From positions 7,175,501-7,239,500 of the forward strand of contig NC_135566.1 in assembly GCF_964340395.1 (NCBI RefSeq): 64,000 bases of DNA, in the 5' to 3' direction. Under the pieces are notes generated by a model, which made no database searches, was not told the origin of the DNA, and saw nothing but the letters and a program-made list of their open reading frames with translations. Positions 53,660 to 64,000 of this stretch are shown piece after piece (the stretch's first letter is position 1; every line of letters starts with the position of its first letter). This stretch comes from Glandiceps talaboti (Eukaryota; Hemichordata; Enteropneusta; Spengelidae). The translations under genes and the position numbers were made by a program.

Positions 53660-56400
53660 AAAGGATGAAAATTATGTAGAAAGATGGATTTTCACTTCAC
53701 TTGTAGTCTTGCAAGGTCAAAAACATGTACTGAACTGGGAAAATTCATGATCACTTAACATGTACATGTATGAATAGTTAAGTTTGTCCTTGAAATGTCA
53801 AGGAATGTGATTGACTGTTTTGAATCAGTAATTAGCATACCACTATGATAGCAACTTGGCTTTCAGTCAAGTTACTACTGAATACAATTTATGTGCATGT
53901 CTAGATTATAATCTACAGGTGGGTTTTGTTAATTGAAAGGCCCAAGATTATTCAGTCATTGAGAGTAGCAGGGTATATAATGTTACTGTAGTGTATGCAC
54001 CTATGTGTCTACCCTTACCATTTACAACAAAGTATTTGTACACAACCAATAACACCTAGCCATCACTTCACTCAACAAATAAAACACAACATAATTTCAT
54101 CATGTATGCGTATTACTGTTTTATTCCGCTAAAAAATAGTCTACAAGGAACATCAAATAGAAAATAATATCAGAATAATGAACATCATAAATTGTCAACC
54201 TTAGATTCACCCTGAGCCTGACAAGGTCTTTGTATAGACAACCTGAACGGTATTGTAACTCACTGAACCAGTGAATGGACCACATGAAAGGTAGGGGTCA
54301 TCCAAACAGGTTTATCTAGATTTTGTTGTGAATCCGCTGAACCAGTGCATGGACAGACAACCTGAATGACAGGGGTCATCCAAAACAAAGGTTTCACCAA
54401 GATAGTGAAGCCAGTCCACTGAACTAGTGAACTCCTGGTGACCGGACTTGTCACAACTGTTATTAAGCCTAGATGTACTGGCCCCTCTTCTGTACTGCAC
54501 CTGTGAATCTGTTAAATGGTTAGAAACATGCAAAAAAAGAAACACAGAAATTGGACTTGTCCTTGCCAGGAAAGCTAAACAAGGAAATCTATTTTGTCAT
54601 GTCACGTTTAATTTAGAACTTGGACATGAGCACTTGGAACTTAGGGGAAATTTGCGAAAATGACCTAGAATTTGTTATTTTGGTGTGTAGTTGTGCCACA
54701 ACGAAGGGAAATTTGCGAAAATGGTCTAGATTTTGTTATTTTGGTGTAGCCATGCCGAAACGATTGCGAATTGAAATTTTTTTTTGCTTGGCTACAAACA
54801 ATGCACTGACATCAGTGAATTTACCCTGAGAGGAATCCTGAAATCCTGATCCAAGGAGGTCCTACGACGCCATGTGTCAATTGCTTGATCCTATTTTCGT
54901 TTTCCCAGGCCATTTGGACCATAAATTTGTACTCCTTTATGAAATCCTGATGAACTGCTGAATTTTGAATCCAACTTTGGCAGCAGCTCCTGACTCTTTC
55001 TTTAATTTTTTGTCCGAATTTAAGGGTTTCCTGTCCTTTTCGCTTTCTTGTCTCCTGCCATGACCGATCTTACATACAAGTGTCCCGACATCTGTAACAC
55101 CCTCCTCCATGACATTGGGGGATGAGATGTCCTATGCGTAATCCGACCTTCAATTCAAACAAGGAATGGTGTTAGAATGTGTCCTGATCTGATCAAGAGG
55201 CAATCAACACTAAAATCTTTATGCAAACATGCCATGTGTTTTTTTTACAGCATTTCTTGTTATAGTAAATATCTTGTCCCTGCATAGCCAAACAACTAAG
55301 GATTAAATTTTATATGGTTGGTTAGAAAATGGTTAGGCCGCTACAAGACAGGTTCACTCAAAGACTATCGGGCTTACCTCACTGAACAGTTACAAAACAT
55401 GCACAGGGGAGAACAGTAAAAAAACAAACAAACAAACCAGGTTAGTGAAGTTTTTTTCAGGTAATAAAATACAACATAATTATAGGTCAAGGGGTTGATG
55501 CCAACAATCATTCCTAACTGTAGCTCACAGTATGATTTTTGTGGATGAGAAAGATCTCGCTAACTGCCAATGAAATCCATTTTGTCATGTGAAAGTTTGG
55601 ACGGATGAGAAACAAGCATTACTAAGTTGGGCATACCATTAATGCAATGTGTATTCCAGCGAATGAATCACATGCTCCTCATGAAGCCATCACTCACTCA
55701 TCCACTTTTTCCCTGTTGAAAGTCCCTTTACTACGTTGACAATCCACACATGACATGGTTTTCGAGTTTCCCTTTCAATCGTTATCCTATTCCTGTTTTT
55801 CTCTCATTACCTGCAAGACTCTCTCTAGCCACTTTATCTGAAGGAGTGTATACAATGTGAAAAGAAAGAAAAATGAAGGTTTATTACATTGGTACGTGTC
55901 AAAAGGCATACACCGTTTGTACAGCTATACACATAACGTTTGAGGCCCCGACTTGACAATATAACCCTAAACTTGCCCAGACTGACAACTATACAACCCA
56001 AAATTTGCTGCCCCCCAAAAAATACAAAATAAACAAAAATTACATTTTATGTATAGTACTGGATACATTTGATACAAAGTTCACATGGTTGACTCTACTA
56101 CTGTACAACAAGCTGCACCAAAGACTTAATTAAAGAAACCCCCTGACAATCACAGATTCTGGATTATTATCAAAAATATCTAGGCAGCAAGTACATAATA
56201 CTGGTATCTGTTTAAAATCTTGACCTTGAATAATGTCTCTCAACTCTGCTTATACTTGACGTAGAATGTTTACAGACAATGTGCATCACACATGACTTCC
56301 TCCTTCTTGATCTGCAAACGAACGAAAATATATCCCCCTCAAAATGTCTGGAAAGTATTGACAAATCTTGGCAAACAGGAAGCCAACAAACTTGGCATTC
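53660..56400. other. GATC to SRSF intergenic space, convergent 3' ends
   Basis: GATC and the SRSF gene converge here. Contents are two diverged tandem units at about 54195-54440 ('GAACCAGTG.ATGGAC', 'GGGGTCATCCAAA') and a 64-bp type duplication at about 54640-54765 ('GGGAAATTTGCGAAAATG', 'GATTTTGTTATTTTGGTGT'). Candidate SRSF polyadenylation signals on the minus strand (TTTATT on plus) occur at 55880-55885 and about 54119. A long SRSF 3' UTR would fit the family but is not shown. Confidence 0.5.
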
Positions 56401-56412
56401 CCATGATGGAGT

Positions 56413-59033
56413 TTATGATCTCGACCTGGACCTTGAGCGACGTGGTGTGTATCTTGGTGAAGGTCGCCTCCTACGAGGAGGCGTAGAGCTGCGTGACCTG
56501 GATCGGCTATAAGACCTAGGCCTGTATGGATAGTCTTCCTTGACACGGATGTACGACACTTCTCCCTATGATAGGAAAAACAGTGCATTGAGACCCATTC
56601 TTGTGACAATGACTAGCACACATACAGACTTGTGACAATGCAAAAACACAGTTACACTGTAACCGTATCTTCACAAAACGATATGACTGGCATAAAAAAA
56701 GTATCTGATGATGTTTGTCCTGAATAAATACCAGCCACATCAGAGTATAGACTACATTCTGTACAAAAGAATTAACCCAAATTTTGTTGTAGAAAGATTC
56801 TGAAGTTTTAGTACTGTGAAGGTATATAGTTGTATATAATGTTTATTAAATTTTCAAACAATTCTACCCTCATTTAAATCTTTTCACCGACATTGTTTTC
56901 ATCACTAGGGATAATATACCACTCACTACAGGACTATTATATGACTTTCTATTCAACAACTTACCTCGTGTGACCTAAACTTAGTATCATCCAGCTGTTT
57001 AGCAGCATACTTCATGTCTTCATACCTCAGAAATTCAACACATCCTGATCCATCTTGGTAGACGTCAGCAAAACACACATCACCAGCCTCTCTCATGTGG
57101 TCTTTTAAATCCTGCCAGCTACCAGTTGGTGGCAAATCTGCACAGAATTCCATGAAAGTTGTTAAATGTAATTATGAGTCAACTTATTGGTGATGAGCAG
57201 GTCATTCTGAAGAGAAATGTCACTTTGAAAACATTTCTTTTATGTTTCAAAGTTTTCCCCTACACTTGTATTGAGTAATGGATTCCTCCCCACTAATTCT
57301 TGGTACCTGCAATAACTCTTACCTCATGTTAGTGGGTCAATATAGAACGAAAAGGTTGAATTATTTTCATGCATGCCTATAGTAATGCATGTGCAGTGTG
57401 TGGCGCATGTCGACCATTTTTAGGATGTGCCTAGGCAATAATATTCTATTTCAGGTACTCAGAATTCTTTCAAGTAATTAAATTAACTACTACTACTGTA
57501 GTCTGGATGCCAACTGTGGTTTCTAACCAGTTAGGGTTAGTGGAGGTATAAATAGTACTGATACTGTATAGGAACTAGACTACTACTACTGTTAATGAAA
57601 TTAGAACTTGTTCACTTGCACAAGATTGTAGGGTGTTAATTAAACTAACTGACCTTGCATCCCTTTTCTTTTCAACAAATTCAACTGTTATTCTTTCCCT
57701 TGATTTGGATTAGTGCATATAATTTGAAAACGTTATGACTTCAGCTGTGCTTAAATTGTGCAAGGTTCACCATAGCTAGTATGCTCAGTGGCTGCAATAT
57801 CTCCCTATACAATCTACAGTACACATCATTGAAGATATAATACTTCCAGTTTACCTGAAACAAGACATCTGTATTTGGATCTCCGTGCAGATTGTGAACC
57901 TCTGCCGCCACCACCACCACCACCTCCTCCACCACGGCCACGTCCGTATCCACCACCGCCGCCTCCACCATAGGCACCACGTCCACCTCTTGGGAATTCA
58001 ACTCGCAGTTTATAACCATCATAATCATGTTCATCCCGTCCCCTGACAGCATCATCTGCATCCCTGCAAAGATTGCAAAAACATAATTAAATTGAAAAAT
58101 CAATACCAATATATTCATTTGACTCAATATAATATGCTATTGGGTCGTTTTTTATAAAGTCTAAAGATACACATGCCTGGAAAACTGATTATGATGTGAG
58201 AATGTGAAATAGAACTTCACAAGTGTTTGTGAATATAACTTCTGGTCTGTGTACCTCTTCAAATATTCTCTGTGCTTGGAAACACAGAGACGATGGGAAT
58301 TTAAACTGATCAACCTTAAATGTAAACAAAACCAATTTCAAAATGTGGACAATGGCTTCCTTTTTGTTGAAATGAAATCTTTCTCGCTTCTGAGAAATTA
58401 TCAACAATTTGATGACTACATTAAAAGCTAGTGGCCTCTATTGATTTAATATTTCCATACCCATGATTTTATATTTCCTGGCGTGTACTTATTTTCCCGC
58501 CTTTTTCTATAATGATGTTTAGCCTTGGAGTCAGATATTGTCAATAGTACCATGCTGGTGCAAGTACAACTACACACGCCAATCGATAATTCATGGTTAC
58601 ACATACAATACCATATGCATACGTAATGTTAAGAAAGCCGTTGTTTTGCCTTTTCAAAAACGCACTAATATTGCTGCATTCAGTCGCCAATACCTAGTAA
58701 TAATGGCGAGAAAAATGTGCAATACAAACGATTTCACCATAAATCATTCTCAGACCTGCAGTGCCAGCATAGCAGAGTACGTTTGAGTGACGCCATGCAC
58801 GAGAGTTGCGGAGACTAAATGGTTAAATTTTCAAACACAAACACGTACCTCTTGTCTTCGAATTCTACAAATGCGAACGGTGGACCTCGTCTGTTCTTCA
58901 GGTCAATGTCTTGAATTTTACCGTACTTGTAGAATATATCTTCGATGTCTTTTACACGAATATCGGGCGGTAAATTACCAACATAAATTCTACACTCGTT
59001 GTTTCCGGCTGGTCCACGTACAACGCTTGACAT
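56413..59033 (-). CDS. Serine/arginine-rich splicing factor, SRSF1/SRSF9 type
   Basis: Four exons on the minus strand: 59033-58849, 58063-57855, 57137-56965 and 56565-56413 (TAA), 239 residues. RRM1 (about 14-85) has RNP2 RIYVGN and RNP1 PPFAFVEF. A glycine/arginine-rich hinge (about 87-118) with a run of nine glycines follows. The pseudo-RRM has the invariant SWQDLKD heptapeptide at about 137-143. The C-terminus is a short RS tail ([21 protein letters not shown]). Family role: binds exonic enhancers, promotes splice-site choice and spliceosome assembly, and is regulated by SR kinases. Length lies between human SRSF1 (248) and SRSF9 (221). Its place beside GATC and DYNLL matches human SRSF9, while the RS tail and pseudo-RRM are closer to SRSF1, as expected for a single pre-duplication gene. 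Confidence 0.95.
57140..57850. other. SRSF intron with a dispersed repeat copy
   Basis: Between the SRSF exons at 56965-57137 and 57855-58063. At about 57499-57600 lies 'GTCTGGATGCCAACTGTGG' with 'GGTTAGTGGAGGTATAAAT', a motif pair also seen near 19150-19260. No other exon seen. Confidence 0.55.
58070..58840. other. First intron of the SRSF gene, nothing further seen
   Basis: About 785 bp between SRSF exons 1 and 2. I looked for an ultraconserved or poison exon of the kind SR genes carry and could not recognise one from sequence alone. Short open frames here have no family motif. Confidence 0.5.
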
Positions 59034-60178
59034 GATGAATATATTCTCCGTTGAAAGGCCAGACAGATCGAACCAACTCAGAACTTTCACAAAATCTAAC
59101 TTCTTCCTAAATTATCAGAAAGTCAGTTTACATGGACGAGTATTTCCTAACAACGATATGCCTCGTGCGAACAAGAAACATGGACAAGGAAACAAACGGC
59201 GCACAAAGGATGCACAACGCGTAAGGAGATCATTCGTCAGGGTTGCCGTATCATGTGACTCCCGAACAGATCCGAGTCCAACCGAACGTTAATTAACTAT
59301 TCCCCAATTTGATTTTTCTCTGTCTTTTGATTATTTCACACACAAATAAGCGATAAGGTCAAACATTGTACACACATCGATTAATTTGTTCATGCATGAG
59401 TATATTATATATATATGTAAGTGTGCGCTCTGAAGTGTTGGGCTTACACAGAGCTTACAGGTATGAAACGAACAGAAACGCATTGCAATGTGGGATGATA
59501 TAATACGCCGATGGACGATACGATCTGGCATCGAATTGAAAGAAAGGTACGCTTGATTTGCATGAATCAACGCTCGGCACAAACAAAGGGGGGGGGGGTT
59601 GAGTTGATAGAGACTGCCGACAAAGAACGATACTTTTGACTATTGAGAATGGGAAATTAAACCAGTAACCCAATCAGCACAAATGTGATACATTGACTGG
59701 CAGCGCAGGCAGGTACATGTAAACTTTAAATTGCCTCTCCTTGGTCGCTACTCCCACTTCAAAACTAGATATACATATAGCCCAGAAAGATGAGCATCAA
59801 GAAGGAAATTCATCGTTTGCTTATTTATTGATCTTCCTTTAAACTACAAACAGGTAAGAAACAAGTGAAATAAAAGGAGATACCTTGAGTAATAACGTCC
59901 CAATTTTAATATGTATGAAAGCGAGTAATACTCAACATACTCAACACTTGTTAAGTGAATTCACTATCGTCTGATACCTGAAGTGGCTATTGTTCGCAAT
60001 TGCACAACATATACAAAACAAATCTGACCTGGGAGATATAAATATTGATTTTTGTGGTTGATAAACTTTCGAGAGAGAAAAAAATCATTTCCTTTGAATT
60101 TCTAGCGTTTTTGACGTTTATATTTTGCGCGTCAAACACAACCTGAACACATAATCTGTCAATTTAAAAATTCAATAA
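59034..60178. promoter_or_regulatory. Divergent SRSF / DYNLL upstream region
   Basis: The 1.1 kb between the SRSF start codon and the DYNLL fragment. A strong splice-donor consensus CAG|GTAAGA ends at 59853 on the plus strand and could close a non-coding DYNLL first exon. I searched the whole stretch for the missing N-terminal DYNLL codons and found none. A frame at 59158-59292 encodes a lysine/arginine-rich peptide without family features. A poly-G run lies at 59588-59598. Confidence 0.4.
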
Positions 60179-60388
<210 letters not shown>

Positions 60389-62580
60389 ACTTACTAAGTA
60401 AACCAAACACTGTCATAATTGACAAAAATGATATATATTTTGTGTATAACAGACTTTTTATAAAGTCACAAACCAACCGTACATGTATAGAATTTTCGTA
60501 AGTCAAGAGCTTGCTGCTTCTTTTCCACGATTCTCACCTGTCGTACATTTATATGTCGTACATATAAATGTACGACAGACATGTACATTTTTGGGGGATG
60601 GATGTATTGTTGTATCTAAGAGATGTACAAGTAAAAGTCAAGTTATCCGAATTCCATGTACTTGAATATATCGTTTTAACTTTTACAACAATGTGCATCA
60701 GAACACATTGTCTTGATCAACTTAGTAACAGCTTTTGTGTAACACTTTCTTAGAATAGAAAAAATTCACATAATTTATTTTGTTTAAGTAGGAAAGGACA
60801 CACAGAAATAAACCAAGTTCGCATGTTTAAATCAAACTATAGTAGTTTCTGTTTTATTCTCAGTATAAATGATTACGATGTTAACACCACCATGATATAA
60901 CAATTAAAACAGTGTACAGTTCAACGAAGTAAATCCACAAAAAGATAGTATTATAGACTGAGTGCAAAGGACGGCCGCGGTTGCTATATTTAAGAACAGA
61001 TAAAATGGATGATTTTTGTTTGAACGGTTCGTTTTATGGCTATCTCAGTCTCAGTGTTAATGGTAGAAATATGTAGATTTTTGCACTCTGCATAGACCGG
61101 AGAATGGGAAGCTTAAAGGCTCATTTACAAAACTATGAGCCAGTGACGTAACACATTCGTTTATCAATACTTTCACTTTGTTTACCGATAATTATCACAC
61201 TTGTTTGATCTGATTTAGCCTTAGCAATCATGTTGGGACACCACCGCACCCCCAGCAAACAATATCTGCATGTACAATCAAGTACCCAAGATGCCCAAGT
61301 ACTTGTATTCACTAATTCAGTCCATTGTTGAGTCTACGTCGACAGTTCCTGGGTCACACAAGACAGAACTTTTCTAAAAATCAGCAGTGTGGTCAATGAA
61401 TGGGGGTGGGGTGGAGTTTTGAGTCGGTGCCATGATTAAACTGAACAATTATGAACAGGACAAACAAGTGCCTTGAGGAGTGCAAACGTGTACATGTATG
61501 GAATTTTTTAAAGCCACAGTTGTGTTAAACCTAAAGGAAACAATATATTGACTATATGATGTGAACATATCTTTATATGATGCAAACAATTCATTATATG
61601 ATGCAAGTACATCATTATGTGTGATAGTTATTAACATGGGCTTACAAGTATATTAACTCCATTTATAATATTGTACTTGATAATTAGCTGAATTAATCCA
61701 TATTAATAGTTCACTCAATCTAAGAGATATCCTAGAACTCTTGGTTACTAAACCATGAATATTTTGTATGTCCGTGAATCATACTTCTCATAGGGTTCCT
61801 ATCTAAAGAGCTTTATACATGTGAAACAATGAATTTTGGTTAGCAATTTACCAGATACACTTAAAATTACTGAAAATGTAACATGTAAAATTAACTATGC
61901 AGTGTGCGATATTTTGCTTTGAAAATAGAGTGTCTTTTGCAAGAACAAAAAGAGTGTTTCTTGTCAACAGATGGGGGGGGGGGTCATTGTGTTTTTTATT
62001 TGTCAGAGGGGGTTGGACTGTTTTGTGGATGAATTGCAGGGGGTCACCACTTTCAAGTACAACATGAACAAAAAGTCACAGGCCCACCCCCGGCCGTAAA
62101 AACTGATCGCTCCCTAAGCAGATGCATATAAAAACAACGTGCACGAGAATTATTACTAAAAATAGATTTAATCAGTGTAAGGGAATTGATTTCCACTCAC
62201 GTTTCAATTTTTATCACATTAATTGCATTCAGAAAGGGGGTGCTTCTACAATATTTATGAATGCTAGTTTTGCCTTCATTTTTTTCCGCCTCATTCAAAG
62301 ATGATTTAGATATACATGTACACAGTTAATACCATATGTTAAAACTGGTCTAATAGCAGCATTCCACATGTAAACTAACATATTACTATTATAAGAACAA
62401 TTATTAAATCCAGCACTTTGAAATCCATAAAATACCTTCCTGCATGCATTTATTCTATTCGTAATGTGTTCGTTTGGATTAGAAAAGGAAAGCGTAACGG
62501 TTACCCTAAATAATTCACGCTGTCACACTGAGCAAGTCTTACACCATCAAATAACTACGTTGGTGGAGGATATATGGTGT
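60389..62580. other. Gene-free stretch with a perfect hairpin and small tandem repeat
   Basis: No exon supported. It holds the hairpin at 60538-60578, a 27-bp type tandem repeat at about 61545-61625 ('TATATGATGCAAACAATTC'), and a poly-G run at 61974-61982. Confidence 0.55.
60538..60578. repeat. Perfect hairpin, 19-bp arms and 3-nt loop
   Basis: CTGTCGTACATTTATATGT at 60538-60556 is exactly complementary to 60560-60578, with loop CGT. Such near-perfect palindromes can form cruciforms. It lies 150 bp after the DYNLL fragment; a role as a transcription end structure or a tiny foldback is speculative. Confidence 0.8.
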
Positions 62581-62591
62581 ATACAACGACC

Positions 62592-64000
62592 TTAGATGGC
62601 ACATTTTGTTTTTTGAGGATTAAATCGTAAACCATGATTAGTGACATATCTCTGTGCAACGTCAATCATATTTTGAAGTCCAGAGACTGACAAACTGGCA
62701 AGCATTAAATCATCAGCATAACAGAAAACATTAAAAGGCATATTGTTAATGTTGATACCACCAATACATGAAGATAATTCATTAACTAAACCTTGATAAA
62801 ACATATTAAAAAGGAAAGGGGAAGATAATCCCCCTTGACGTGTACCCACACGCACCGCAACTGGTTTGCTCTTGCCGCCCATTTAATCTGTACTGTAATA
62901 TGCCTGTACCAATATACTAGCATCATCCAGCAATGATCAGAAATCACATCCACTGCAGCTTTATAAAACAAAATATCATGAGATACATCACCAATGCTCC
63001 TTCTGCATCGAGAGAACAGGTGTAAGCAGGTGACCCTCGTTTGGTACAATGAGAAATAACATCATTTGCAAATGCAGCTGCAGTAGCTGTTCCTCTGCCC
63101 GGAATAAAACCGAATTGTAAATCACTAAATTCATGTTGTCCAGATACATCAAGTATATACAGTTCAAGAATCTTAGAAAAGGTACATGACAAAGTCAAAG
63201 GTATGTAATGTTTTGGTATCGAAGGGTTCAGTCACGAGATGTTGAGAGTAAAATAGGTAACACAAGATTAGATTCATATAGGAGAAATTGGATATATCTT
63301 TGAATAAATGTTATTATTTACTCTAAATTACAATTGGTCATAAGGACCGATAAGTTGTTGTAATTCTGAAAAACTTGTCGGTCCGAACGGAAATCTGTTG
63401 GTCTCGGACCGAAGGACCGGCGTTAATTTCGCACACTGGTTCAGTGTGGTACAAGCAGACCTTTAGTGAATGATAAAGGAACAATACCAAATTGAAACAT
63501 ATCGAATACATTACACTTAAGTGAAAAATAATCTTAGAGTTGATCGCATATTTTAAGGTGTCCAGACATAATACCATCTGCACCAGGCGAACAGCCAGAT
63601 CTAAGTTTCTTAACATACTTAACAAGCATTGATTCTGACGTAACAAAATCAGAGAAAACAACATCCTTAAGATTGTTACATTTCTCATGAACCTTTACCT
63701 TGGCTGAAGATATAACGTCGCTAGGGCAACTTGACATACTAAGTTTACAGGTGAAATTATCATAAAACTATTTAATATCAATACAGGTATCATTATTTTG
63801 ATGTAAATTACTTTTCGACTTTCGAATACAATTCCAAAATTTTCTTAAAGAACGACAAGTATAAAGTGAACTGATCAAATGAGGTAAACCGTTCAACCTA
63901 CTGTTCATTGCTCTTTTACAGGTATATCTATATGCCTTTGTAGCTGCTTTGTAGCAAAGATAAATTTAACCTATACGAGGTCTGCCACAAGATTTCCAAA
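62592..64000 (-). pseudogene. Non-LTR retrotransposon reverse transcriptase, degenerate and partial
   Basis: Read from the right edge leftwards, the minus strand encodes the linker before the RT and then the RT core. Motifs include SGCSPGADGIMSGHLK (about 63560), SIPKHYIPLTLSCTFSKILE (about 63170-63225), LQFGFIPGRGT (about 63100), SLDAEGA (motif A, about 63010), GTRQGGLSSPFLFN (motif B), FCYADDLMLAS (motif C, about 62700) and GLRFNPQKTKC. At least one frameshift lies just after motif A, stop codons interrupt the linker, and an insertion splits it at 63233-63437. The coding sequence ends soon after KTKCAI at 62592. The motif set fits a CR1/L2/Rex1-like LINE, but I cannot fix the clade. The element continues beyond the window. 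Confidence 0.85.
63233..63437. mobile_element. 205-bp insertion inside the reverse transcriptase, 8-bp duplication
   Basis: Both sides carry GGTTCAGT (63225-63232 and 63438-63445), a perfect 8-bp direct repeat, and the RT reading resumes exactly across it. The insert has 'GGTCCGAACGG', 'GGTCTCGGACCGAAGGACCGG' and ends near 'TTAATTTCGCACACT'. An 8-bp duplication suggests a hAT-type non-autonomous element. It must be younger than the retrotransposon copy. Confidence 0.7.

Noticed and set aside
59158-59292. Small basic frame in the SRSF/DYNLL upstream region
   Set aside because: Lysine/arginine-rich but no match to a family I know and no splice partner; it lies in the probable promoter/5' UTR.
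60389-64000. An intact DYNLL copy or its missing N-terminal exon downstream
   Set aside because: No sequence resembling the KKYNPTWHC region or the N-terminal helix found after 60388; nor between 59034 and 60178.

Overview
This window is AT-rich animal nuclear DNA. The genes are split by GT-AG introns of 0.1 to 3 kb, microsatellites of the (CA)n, (CATA)n, (TTCG)n and (GACA)n types are long and frequent, and many short inverted-repeat elements are scattered through it. The protein sequences point to an invertebrate bilaterian. The single SRSF1/9-type gene and the gene order fit a non-vertebrate deuterostome (hemichordate, echinoderm or amphioxus), but a lophotrochozoan cannot be excluded.

Layout: (1) 1-29.9 kb has no exon I can support. 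It holds microsatellites, diverged tandem arrays (0.8, 5.0, 6.7, 17.9, 21.9, 23.2, 27.4, 28.2 and 29.6 kb) and MITE-like elements (2.5, 14.7, 15.0, 15.9, 20.0 and 22.5 kb). It may be intergenic or the large 5' intron of the next gene. (2) 29.95-40.9 kb, plus strand: thirteen exons of an ankyrin-repeat protein with a long disordered tail rich in P, Q, G and acidic residues, including two polyQ runs. Its 5' end is not found. (3) 41-49 kb: no genes; tandem repeats, MITE-like elements and a 4 x 30-bp array of DR1 nuclear-receptor-like motifs. (4) 49.2-60.4 kb: a compact housekeeping block, TRIAP1 (minus), GATC (plus), an SRSF1/SRSF9-type splicing factor (minus) and a truncated dynein light chain DYNLL sequence (plus). 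(5) 62.6-64 kb: a degenerate non-LTR reverse transcriptase on the minus strand, itself interrupted by a small insertion.

The main finding is block (4). From memory, human 12q24.31 carries TRIAP1-GATC-SRSF9-DYNLL1 in the same order and with the same alternating orientation, and human SRSF1 and DYNLL2 are neighbours on 17q22. The window therefore appears to preserve the pre-duplication arrangement, but here the DYNLL member lacks its first 31 residues and its usual stop codon. TRIAP1 and GATC are both mitochondrial and share a 353-bp divergent promoter with a YY1-type motif. SRSF and the DYNLL fragment also diverge from a shared upstream region. I saw no convincing tRNA, rRNA or CRISPR array by eye. 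Exon limits come from reading splice consensus and codon phase, not from transcripts.
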